Under the pieces are notes generated by a model. It made no database searches and was not told the origin of the DNA. It was given only the letters and a program-made list of their open reading frames with translations. Positions 1 through 9,219 of a DNA stretch of 64,000 nt are shown here, one piece after another. The first letter of the stretch is position 1. Each line of letters begins with the position of its first letter. This stretch comes from Eriocheir sinensis (lineage: Eukaryota > Arthropoda > Malacostraca > Decapoda > Varunidae), in NCBI RefSeq assembly GCF_024679095.1, contig NW_026110542.1, positions 5,001-69,000 on the forward strand, read 5' to 3'. The position numbers were made by a program, and so were the translations under genes.

Positions 1-469
1 TCTGGGAGCGGTGATGCATAATCTTTATTTAAATACTTGGCGCGAGGGAATCTAAAGATGGCGGTCTGCGGGCTTCAAGACTTGCACGGAGTTAACCCGT
101 CCATATATTTGGGGATCAGTGGTTTCATTCCATATGCCCACTCACGAGCGTTGATGTGCTTTCGTGGAAATCAACTGTTGTGATGAATATTGACGTTATT
201 CTTTTTAATTATATATTTGAACGTGAGTAGATACAATTTTCCCATCACACCTTCTTATGTAAGTCCCAAACATGCCGATTTGCACCGACCATAATATACC
301 ACACGAGCACACGCAAGACAAGCTGGTAACAAGCACCATTGTCAGGACACACTCGAAAGAACAATGGCCTTTTGAATCCCTATAATCCATCTTATTTCAG
401 GGACATAAAAAGATATCTGTCTCTTTAAGTGTATATAATAAGTATTTTATTAATGAGTGTAAAACGCCA
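1..469 (+). repeat. Dispersed repeat X, copy 1 (runs off the left edge)
   Basis: This stretch is nearly identical to 56714-57200. The main visible difference is a 23-bp block (near 56873-56895) missing here. Similarity stops at about 469, where a LINE 3' tail begins. Related pieces of the same family also lie at 52581-52790 (+) and 52990-53200 (-). No coding potential is convincing. In the other places the family occurs as inverted pairs, so the partner arm of this copy may lie left of the window. Confidence 0.85.
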
Positions 470-471
470 CT

Positions 472-562
472 CTGTAATCTTTTTAGTAGCAGCAAGTAGC
501 TTTTTTTTTTTTCGCGTGCGTGTGTGTGCCTTTGAGCTGCCTCCTATGCTGTAAAAAAAAAA
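472..562 (+). mobile_element. 3'-terminal fragment of a Jockey-like LINE, extremely 5'-truncated
   Basis: About 90 bp match the 3' untranslated tail of the LINE copies ending at 37516 and 50905. The shared pieces are an AGCAGC-AGTAGC block, a T-run, the stretch CTTTGAGCTGCCTCC, then TGCTGT and an A-run. Only the tail is present, which is what aborted target-primed reverse transcription gives. It sits at the exact end of repeat X homology and runs straight into a (TAG)n array, as do the other complete 3' ends of this family. Confidence 0.75.
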
Positions 563-598
563 GTAGTTGAGGTATTAGTAGTATTAGTATTAGTTGTT

Positions 599-643
<45 letters not shown>

Positions 644-647
644 ATAC

Positions 648-697
<50 letters not shown>

Positions 698-755
698 CAG
701 TAGAGCTGTAGTAGTTGTAGTAGTAGTAGAAGTAATAGTTGTAGTAGTTGTGAAG
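563..755. repeat. (TAG)n microsatellite
   Basis: Tandem TAG/GTA with scattered TAT and TTG variants follows the LINE A-run directly. Open frames here (poly-Thr, poly-Leu, poly-Tyr) are artefacts of the repeat. Confidence 0.95.
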
Positions 756-804
756 TTGAGTGAGTTTGTGTAGGGAGCGGACGTGTGAGCATGACCTCCA
801 CACG

Positions 805-1720
805 GAAGCTGCTGTCTCGACAACAGCTGGCAAAGCGAGGAGCCTTGAGAGATTGGTGTTACGTATGTGAAGATTTTACATGCGAGAAGTGGACTGCATG
901 CTGTTTGTGTCCTAAGTGGTGCCATGTGAAATGTGCTCATCTGACATAAATCAAGCAGGATAATATACTTGAAATAAACCTGATTTATATAACATCACTT
1001 CACACGGCATCTCTGGCTAAGAACATTGTGGACAAAAATTATGAAATTAAGCAAGAATTATAAAGAGGAATGTTAGTTGTTGAAAACCGGAGGTTGAGCG
1101 AGGTCGCGGATGTGCTCCTCAGTGAGTCTGAAGAGAGGGGGGGGGGGGGGTGGAGTTGGGCTGATGTTGCAAAACGGAGGAGGAGAGTAAAGAAGAATCT
1201 CCTTGTCGTCATCTGATCAACATCTGATCAAGAAAAAGAGGCAACTGAGATGAAAAAATAAGTTTCCCAGGCACCACACGGCAGTCAGATATCTCATTCA
1301 AGAATCACTAATGCTGGTAACATTGTTATGAACTTTGATGATGAGAGTAAAAGCAATGAAGCAGCTCAGAAATTAGAAAATGTAGAGTAACTTTGCACAA
1401 AAAGTGTGGGAAAATTAAGGCCAAAGATCATGATTTCTAACGTGCATAACGAGGAGACCGCAGATAAGATGATTGAGACGCGGTTAAACAGGAATGAATT
1501 CTTACTCTCGATCTATAGAGTTGAGAATAAAATCGAGAAGATTTTAAACAAGGGTGCTACTGATGTCACAATGCATTGTATCTTGAAATATAACCTAACT
1601 GTTATATTGATGCTTATTCACAAGCTTCATGACAAAATAAAACTAGAATATAACATTAATTTTGAAACATTAGAACCATCTATTAATGGCCGAAGAAATT
1701 CAGTGCATGGTAATTAGCTT
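805..1720 (+). pseudogene. Decayed retroelement ORF1 (PHD-like finger plus gag-like region), copy 1
   Basis: The region aligns with 47056-48130. Near 850-950 a Cys/His cluster can be read (CYVC, later CLCPKWCH followed by KC), resembling a PHD-type zinc finger. After several stops, the frame from 1406 to 1717 matches the middle of the second copy: both carry KPKIMI or RPKIMI, then VH-EET and RNEFL. The alignment breaks at the SINE poly(T) at 1726, so the zinc-knuckle part seen in copy 2 is missing here. PHD-like and CCHC-bearing ORF1 proteins are known from non-LTR retrotransposons. That this is such an ORF1 is an inference, and which RT it accompanied is unknown. A G-run at 1138-1151 interrupts it. 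Confidence 0.55.
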
Positions 1721-1725
1721 ACATG

Positions 1726-2045
1726 TTTTTTTTTTTTTTTTGTGTTCGCCTATAGCGCCGGTAGGCTCTCTTCAGGGGCCTGCTGGTCGGCCCAAGTCCG
1801 TCATGGCGGAGGTATTTTTTTTTTTTTTATAGTGGCGCCATCTATTCTTGGCTCATGCTGCCCCCCCGGAACTCATTCTTGATTCACTTGGGCGGTTTCT
1901 TCTAGAGTCCGGATTGATGGGTGGTCTTCAGGACAGCATGTGAGTAGTCTTAGGTCACTCGACGTTGACTGAAAAATCCCAGGTGGTAGCGTGCGGATTC
2001 AAACCCGCGTCGTCCAGAACCCACTCAGCCTCCGCCTACCCATAT
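1726..2045 (-). mobile_element. tRNA-derived SINE, copy 1
   Basis: On the minus strand the order is tRNA-like head, unrelated body, then A-tail (poly(T) at 1726-1741 on the plus strand). A box-B-like sequence is seen on the plus strand as GGATTCAAACCC near 1997, one base off the RNA polymerase III consensus. The body carries the family marks GATGGGTGGTCTTCAGGACAG and GGCGCCATCTATTCTTGGCTC. A second internal T-run lies near 1814. At least four further copies are in the window. Confidence 0.85.
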
Positions 2046-2164
2046 AGAGGCCTGCCCTTATACCAAGCAAAGCTTTTCAGGCAGAGTGTTAATAAAAAGC
2101 ATAATGAACAAATCATAAGAAGAAAAAAACATAATATTGGAAAGGAGTATTATATAGAAACAAT

Positions 2165-3365
2165 AAACAATAATTGAAAATACAAAATACCAAATTAAAA
2201 TACAAATAGAGTAAAATACAAAACACCAAAGTAATATATTAAATAGTGTAAAATACAAAATAGCAAAGTAATATATCAAATAGTGTAAAATACAAAATAC
2301 CAAAGTAATATATTAAATAGTGTAAAATACAAAATACCAAAGTAATATATTAAATAGTGTAAAATACAAAATACCAAAGTAATATATCAAATAGTGTAAA
2401 ATACAAAATACCAAAGTAATATATCAAATAGTGTAAAATACAAAATACCAAAGTAATATATTAAATAGTGTAAAATACAAAATACCAAAGAAATATATCA
2501 AATAGTGTAAAATACAAAATACCAAAGTAATATACAAAATACCAAAGTAAAATACAAAATACCAAAGTAAAATACAAATAGAGTAAAATACAAAATACCA
2601 AAGTAATATATCAAATAGTGTAAAATACAAAATACCAAAGTAAAATACAAAATACCAAAGTAAAATACAAAATACCAAAGTAATATATCAAATAGTGTAA
2701 AATACAAAATACCAAAGTAAAATACAAATAGAGTAAAATACAAAATACCAAAGTAATATATCAAATAGTGTAAAATACAAAATTCCAAAGTAATATACAA
2801 ATTAGTGTAAAATACAAAATACCAAAGTAATATACAAAACAGTGTAAAATACAAAATACCAAAGTAATATACATATTAGTGTAAAATACAAAATACCAAA
2901 GTAATATACAAAACAGTGTAAAATACAAAATACCAAAGTAATATACATATTAGTGTAAAATACAAAATACCAAAGTAATATACAAATTAGTGTAAAATAC
3001 AAAATACCAAAGTAATATACAAATTAGTGTAAAATACAAAATACCAAAGTAATATACATATTAGTGTAAAATACAAAATACCAAAGTAATATACAAATTA
3101 GTGTAAAATACAAAACACCAAAGTAATATATCAAATAGTGTAAAATACAAAATTCAAAAGTAAAGTACAAAATACCAAAGTAATATACAAATCAGTGTAA
3201 GATACAAAATTCCAAAGTAATATACAAATTAGTGTAAAATACAAAATACCAAAGTAATATACAAATCAGTGTAAGATACAAAATACCAAAGTAATATACA
3301 AGTTAGTATAAAATACAAAATACCAAAGCAATATACAAAACAGTGTACAATACAAAATAGTGTAA
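2165..3365. repeat. AT-rich minisatellite, 37-bp basic unit
   Basis: The unit contains AAATAGTGT, AAAATACAA, AATACCAAAG and TAATATAT. Spacing of AGTAATATAT at 2341 and 2378 gives 37 bp. Shorter derivative units built from AAAATACAAAATACCAAAGT appear between 2530 and 2720. Because 37 is not a multiple of three, translation cycles through all frames and yields spurious 60-118 aa minus-strand frames. Confidence 0.95.
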
Positions 3366-3939
3366 GATACATATAAACAAATACAAAAGATGTAGACAGA
3401 TAATAAAACAATATGTAGAATAGGACAGTACAGTACATCCCTTGCACAATACAAGCTTATGGGTAGGTTTTAAGTGAACTTTCAGATTCAAACTCGAATG
3501 AACATACAGGTAGAAGAACCTTTATAGAAGTATCAGTTTCAATGAGTTCTGGAATCAGACAGATACATAGGTATATTAGAGACAAGATTCATATTCTACT
3601 AGTTGAAATTGCAAAAGACGTGCTTATAAGATGAAAATTGAAAATCATAATTTTAGCTATGTTCAGTAAGTATCCAGAATGTTTTCTTTTAGTTTTCTTT
3701 TGAAGATATTGAGGGAAGTAGCATTTTTTTATATGTAGAACCTACTTGTGTGTTTTCTTTTTGCAAAAAAGACATACAGACCAGTCAGTGGGTGATGACT
3801 GGGATCGTGATAAAACAGAAGTGGATGCCTCTGATTTTTTTTATCATCAAACTGACTGCTTTTGATAAACTTTCCACAAATTTATTTTCCTTTTTGTGCA
3901 CATGATTTTTATATCATCAAACTGACTGCTTTTGATAAA
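3366..3939. other. Unannotated AT-rich spacer with a 30-bp direct duplication
   Basis: No gene or known repeat was recognised. A block containing ATCATCAAACTGACTGC occurs at about 3843-3872 and again at about 3913-3942, followed by TTTTGATAAACTTT both times. The second copy overlaps the 3' end of the candidate exon on the minus strand. Confidence 0.6.
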
Positions 3940-4205
3940 CTTTTGCTAGTAGATATTGCATAGCATTTTGAGTACAACTGAATGTCAGCAGTGGAAAGTG
4001 TGCCAAGATCTCCCTTCAAACGTTCATAAACATCATCCTGTTTACGTTCAAGTGTTTCAACAAGTTTCTGAATAGATGATACTGTGGGTCTTCTAAGATT
4101 TTCCCTGGAATCCAATTGACAAATAAGGCACTTATTGAAATCTGTATGACGTCTTCGCTTTTTAGCAGGCAAAAGGTCCAACCGTTCCTGATTTTCCTCG
4201 CTAGC
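3940..4205 (-). CDS. Candidate exon of an unrecognised protein with a CxxC cluster
   Basis: On the minus strand, ATG at 4205 opens a frame beginning MASEENQERLDLL. It continues through a basic patch (AKKRRR) into DFNKCLICQ, a long charged helix-like stretch (LVETLERKQDDVYERL) and then LYSKCY. A good acceptor-like sequence (TTTTTGTATTTCAG) lies about 15 nt before the ATG, suggesting a 5'UTR intron. A weak possible donor (AAAAGTTTAT) lies near the TSK codons, and otherwise the frame stops at 3909. C-x2-C followed about 50-60 residues later by CY recalls N-terminal regions of some arthropod transposon-related proteins, but I cannot name the family. Amino-acid composition looks protein-like, unlike the repeats nearby. 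It could equally be a domesticated or decayed transposon exon. Confidence 0.4.
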
Positions 4206-4208
4206 CAT

Positions 4209-5089
4209 TGTTTTCTCACAATCTGAAATACAAAAATATCGATTACTCATAGAAGAGGCAATCATAGATTTAACAACAAAACAAGAACAAAACATTAATG
4301 GACAGGATTCATATACAAACGTCGCTATATGATCAGTAACATGTATGGAGACATTTTACAAATGGGTAAAAAAAAAAAAACTATCTGAAAGCTTACTGCA
4401 CTAATTTTTATTTAGACTTTAATCGTAAAATACGGTAAACAACACAACACTCATGTTTACATTCATTTCGCTATCAGTATTCAATGGATACCAATGCTAT
4501 TAAGCAAGTACTCAGACTCGCGCCAGAGCAGCCCCCGAACTGCTCGGTGCGGTGTGACCATAGAACTTTATACTCATTACCTCCTGTGTTTATAATAATG
4601 TATGTATCAAGCTTAATGTTTCACAGTGTATAGTAGGATAGTTGAGAAAGCTTTTAGAGCATTGAAATACAGGCATTCATTATTATAGAAAGAAAGATAT
4701 ACTATCATAAAATCCTAATAGCAAGAAAAAAAATTTTTTTTTGCTTATGTGCTTACATTTAATGTAATATCCTAATTACTTGTGAAGTATTACACTAATT
4801 CTATACATATGTACTTAAAAAACATCTCATTACGGACATTATGATATGTAAAACATTCTTGTTTTGTTGAAAATAACTGCTGTATTGTAAAAACTGTGAA
4901 ATGACTATGCGGTATTAATTTTTTTCGTCTGGAGATAAAATGGTATACAGTTTTTAAATGATACCACAATCTGAATCCACTAACTACCTGGGGTGTTCTG
5001 AAGGGCCTATTCTACCACTTTGTATAGTCAAACCTTTTATATAGGGTATGTTGAACGAATCTAAATTTTGGTTGTGTCTGATGCTGGAC
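4209..5089. other. Unannotated AT-rich stretch
   Basis: No gene, RNA or known repeat family was recognised. A short GC-rich patch at about 4505-4560 contains a small potential hairpin (GAGCAG and CTGCTC). It could be promoter or 5' leader for the minus-strand exon at 3940-4205, but nothing decisive is visible. Confidence 0.4.
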
Positions 5090-6624
5090 TAGAAGTCCTC
5101 CCAGCACATATTTATTCAAGACAGATCGGTAATAATAAATCTGGCAGTATGTGACAGCAACGTCCACAAGAGAGTGTATGGGAAATGCAGAATCAGTAAA
5201 TCAGATCGAGCAGCTAAGTTCCTCTCAGCAACAACCTTTTTTTTTCATAATGCAGTTTCTACTACAGCCTGCGATCTTCAAAAACCCAGCACTGTATTTG
5301 GTGTTGACATTTATTACCACAATGAGTGCATGGTTAAGCAAATATATGTACATGTATGGGTCACAGTCCAAAGGCCCACAATGTCTCCTAAACAACAAGC
5401 ATAGAATAGGATTGCACCTGAATTAAAACGAGAGTTAATGACTGGATATGTTATGAACTGAGTGAAATCGGAGTCATCTCAATAGTATATAGATAATACT
5501 TATAATTCTCGCCTTTGGGATGCTACTATTGTCCTTGTTAATCATACACATATCTGTACATCACAATATTCAAGGAGATGCAATAAACTCCACAGACCCC
5601 ATAAATGCAAGTGCTAACATCATCAGAAAACCTCCTGATGGTTATGATCTTGGTCTCGAAGACAGACTTTGTGATGCCGAAGACCTTCATCATGCGTGCA
5701 GTAATATGTGTATCCATGGTCCGACAGACTCTGCATTCATGACATGTATGGGCGTTCGTTTTCGTCCATGATGGTGTATGTAAATCATTGCTTATAAAGC
5801 GACCGGGTTTCTCGACATTTTTTATTTAAGATAAACTGAGCTTTTAACAAAAGAACGAGATGCCTCAAACTATATCCTGTACACAATTCTCTGCTTCATG
5901 CATGATGGTTATGGTGGACCGTTTCATAATTTTGGAAGCATTCAGACTACCTAAGAACTTTAGAATGGGACCAGGGATACGCCTATCACTGCATGCAAGT
6001 TAAAAGTCTTGGGCAGCACAAAATCTGACCGAGTCCAAGATCATAATCATCAAAAGGTTTTCTGATGATGCTAGCACCTACATTTATGGGGTCTGAGGAG
6101 TTTATTGAATCTCATAGAACATGTGATGTACAGATATATGTATGATAAACCATAACTGATTTAGCTTTGTCTTGTGGATAGGTTAAGTCGGTACCATTTC
6201 TGAACTGATTCACAGGGACAATCGTAGCATCTCTATTGCGAGAATTATAAGACTAGTATTATCTACACTATTGAGATGGTCTCTGCTTCCATTAAGTTCA
6301 TAACCTGTTCCATCCATCAGCCCTCGTTCTAAAGGGGTACATTCATCCTTAGCAGGTATCACCACCGCTAGAGCCATAGAGTCCACGAATCTGGAACTAT
6401 TCTTTCAATTATCGTAAATTATCTGCGTTTCTCTGGGACTTGCAACAATTACACTTCAATATAATAAGTGACTCTATTGTTAATAAAAATGTAGCTGATC
6501 ATTATCGTTGTTTTATTTATTTTGTAAACGAGAGAAAATATAAATGATGTCCTGGAGCCTCTCCTCATCCACAATCGTTCTTGAGTGAAAGACTTGTGAA
6601 ATGAAGCAGAAATAAGCTTTTTAA

Positions 6625-6706
<82 letters not shown>

Positions 6707-7752
6707 TTTATATGCTGAGTATCTGCTTTGGATGCATCAGTGTCGCCTTCGGCGGAATTTATCAAAAATATGTGGGCGCCAGGCATCTCGGCAGAAAGCG
6801 ACCTCCTTTGTTTTTTGTCCGTGTGCGACATTGGCTTCCGTCAATAATGTTTCCCTTCACCAACAACTCCCAGACTCAAACGCCACCACCTTTGACCTTC
6901 CCACGCTCCTGGTAGTGGCAGCCGTCCACCCAAGGTCTTGGTTCATCTCAAACAACAACCAGCAGTCACTTGAGGGCGGGGTATAATAAGCCGGGAGCGA
7001 AAGCCTTTCTATTGTTGTGAAGGAGAAGGTTGTCCAGATGGCTGACGCCCTAATGTTTTTGATACATTTCGCCAAAGGCGACACTGATACACCAACGGCA
7101 GGTACTCAGTAAATATTGTAATGTAAATAGAATAACTCTAAAGAGCCCATTCCTGCTTGATTTCGCAGATCTTTCATGCAATAACGATTTTGGATGAGGA
7201 GAGGCTGCCGGACAGCATTTATATTTTCTCTCGTTTACCAGAAAAAAAATAATGATCGGCTACATAATTATTAACAATAGTGTCAGTTATTATATTGAAG
7301 TGTAATTGTTGCAAGGTCCAGAGAAACACAAGTAAATTACGATAATTGAAAGAATAGCTCAAGCTTCGTGGGCCCTGTGACCCAAAACCCACTGGCTGGC
7401 ACTTTGGAATATACCTCATTCAGGTACAGTCCTTTTCCATACATGTTGTTAAGGAGGCATTGTGGGCCCATAGACTATGACTACTTGTATATGTGCTTAA
7501 CCATGCACTCATTGTGGTAATAAATGTCAGCACCAAATACAGTAGTTTTTATTTTTTTATAAGATCGCGGGTTCTAGTAAAAACTGCATTATGATAAAAG
7601 AGTTTGTTGCTTAGAGGAACTTAGCTGCTCAATCTGATTCACTGATTCTGTACTTCCCATACGGTCTCCTGTGGACGCTGCTGTCACAGATAATGCCAGG
7701 TATATTATAGTACCGATCTGTCTTGAATAAATATTTGCTGGGAGGACTTCTA
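5090..7752. repeat. Nested long imperfect palindrome (fold-back structure)
   Basis: Outer arms begin with TAGAAGTCCTCCCAGCA at 5090 and its complement ending at 7752. By eye the order of blocks is a-b-b'-c-d-d'-c'-a': a is 5090-5428, b 5430-5790, b' 5985-6335 (inverted b), c 6386-6605, d 6712-6810, d' 7025-7112, c' 7150-7400 and a' 7425-7752. A smaller palindrome (b/b') is therefore inserted between a and c in the left arm only. The d/d' spacer at 6811-7024 holds a GC box-like GGGCGGGG followed by TATAATAA. No transposase is seen. The structure resembles a fold-back element, or inverted duplications nested in one another. Confidence 0.85.
6626..6706. repeat. (TA)n microsatellite inside the left palindrome arm
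   Basis: About 80 bp of alternating TA lie between blocks c and d. The matching position in the right arm (about 7115-7150) has only a short AT-rich sequence, so the expansion came after the palindrome formed. Confidence 0.95.
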
Positions 7753-8357
7753 AGTGTTTAAATACGAGACGACGTATGACCAAGATATTCTGAGCCACTT
7801 GAATCCAATGTTTTTAAGCACTTTTTTTTTTGTATGTATCCTGTCTGTCCATTGTGTACATTTTGTTTCAATTATTATTGAGATGTTATACAAAACTGTC
7901 ACGAGTTCAAAAGTCAGTTTTTTTTCACCATATCACCTCGAATGTTACTTGGGTCAAGAATTCTTTTTCGGCCATTTTCAATTCTAAATATTTTTTCCGT
8001 TTCATTTCCCTGACACATTATGCATAAGTCTTTGTCAACATAGTTTATTCAGCCAGGTAAGGCGTCAATTCAACATGCTTCATCTTGATGGTATATTGCT
8101 GCTTTACTTTATTCTACTTGAATGTTCATCGGGACATCACTAAGCACCTAAAAAAATATATTCTGTGCATGTCTGTAGTGAAAACCAAAATCACCTTTAA
8201 TAATTATTGCGTGATAAGTGTATATGGCATTGCACACATTATGTAAATACGCATCAAATGTAAGGCAGCTTAATATAACCTGTCCCAACCCTTACGCCCA
8301 AGGAAAACCCACTTTACTTGTGATTTCTATATAATTTTGTCACATATCAAACGCACA
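7753..8357. other. Unannotated AT-rich stretch
   Basis: No feature was recognised. Short open frames (up to 77 aa) look like chance frames without domain signals. Confidence 0.4.
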
Positions 8358-8695
8358 AGGGAGGCGGTGGCTGAGTGGTTAGCGTGTGGGGAGTGCATTC
8401 ACCACGCCATGGACAACGACGTTTTGAATCCCTACGCTACCACCTGGGATTTTTCAGTCACCGCCGAGTGGCCTAAAACTACCCACGTGCTGTCCAGAAG
8501 ACCAGCCGTCAACCCGGACATACGAAGAAACCGTCCAGTGAATCAAGAATGAGTTCCGGGGGGCAGCATGAGCCAAGCATAACTGGCGCCACTATAAAAA
8601 AAATTGCCTGCGCCTTGACGGGCTTGGGCCTACCACCTGGCCCCTGAAGAAAGCCTACCGGCGCTACTGGCGGAGATGTAAAACAAAAAAGTACA
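8358..8695 (+). mobile_element. tRNA-derived SINE, copy 2 (plus strand)
   Basis: The head carries a box A, TGGCTGAGTGG, at 8368-8378. A degenerate box B, GTTTTGAATCC, lies at 8421-8431 (consensus GGTTCGAATCC). The body has the family signatures in inverse order to the minus-strand copies: ACTGAAAAATCCC complement, the CTGTCC-AGAAGACC block, GGCGCCACTAT, and CGCTACTGGCGG before an A-rich tail. This is the only clear plus-strand copy and it shows the family's true 5' to 3' order. The tRNA-like head is class II-like (Leu or Ser type), which is only a suggestion. Confidence 0.9.
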
Positions 8696-9204
8696 AAAAA
8701 GCAAGTGCAAACTGCTTGCAGTTTTTGCACTGCAGATTATGTTTACACGTGGGAATATTCTAGGATGCCAGACGTGTGATTTTTTTTTCAGAAAAATAAT
8801 TGAATAAATATTTAACTTACAGTAGTTATTATGTTAATATTTCTTATTCAAAAGGGAACATGTGAAGTTTTGATCCAAGTTTCATTGATTTGGATGTATA
8901 TTTGACAAAGGGACACTCATTCCAAGTGTTGTCATAAAATTCCACAGACTTCCAACAAATTTGGTGTCAGATTCCCACACTGACCGTAAAACCGTAACAA
9001 ATGGCATTGTTTTCTGTTCTTCTACATCATTGCTATTAGACAATGTGACATTAAGTATTTTAATATAAAATCTGATGAAATATGGATGAAAAACGGGAAC
9101 GCACTATCAAAAATTTCTCATGAGCAAAAATATTCTTTCACATCCAGTAATTACATAACTTACCAGCTTTGAAAGTTGTACCCACGCCTTTTTGGAGTGT
9201 TTTG
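8696..9204. other. Unannotated spacer
   Basis: No feature was recognised between the SINE tail and the CR1 3' end. Confidence 0.4.
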
Positions 9205-9219
9205 ACACATGGGAACATA

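Noticed and set aside
5520..5771. 83-aa frame with a hydrophobic start and several Cys, like a small secreted peptide
   Set aside because: It lies in block b of the palindrome. The inverted sister copy (5985-6280) differs mostly at amino-acid-changing positions and has stops, so there is no sign of coding constraint.
8358..8440. Genuine tRNA gene
   Set aside because: Box A and B match, but no cloverleaf with paired acceptor stem was seen, and the sequence continues into the SINE body shared by other copies.
8600..8700. SINE 3' end shared with the Jockey-like LINE 3' end (SINE-LINE partnership)
   Set aside because: Both have a GCCC-TGA-like stretch before the A-tail, but the alignment is too weak by eye to support a shared tail.
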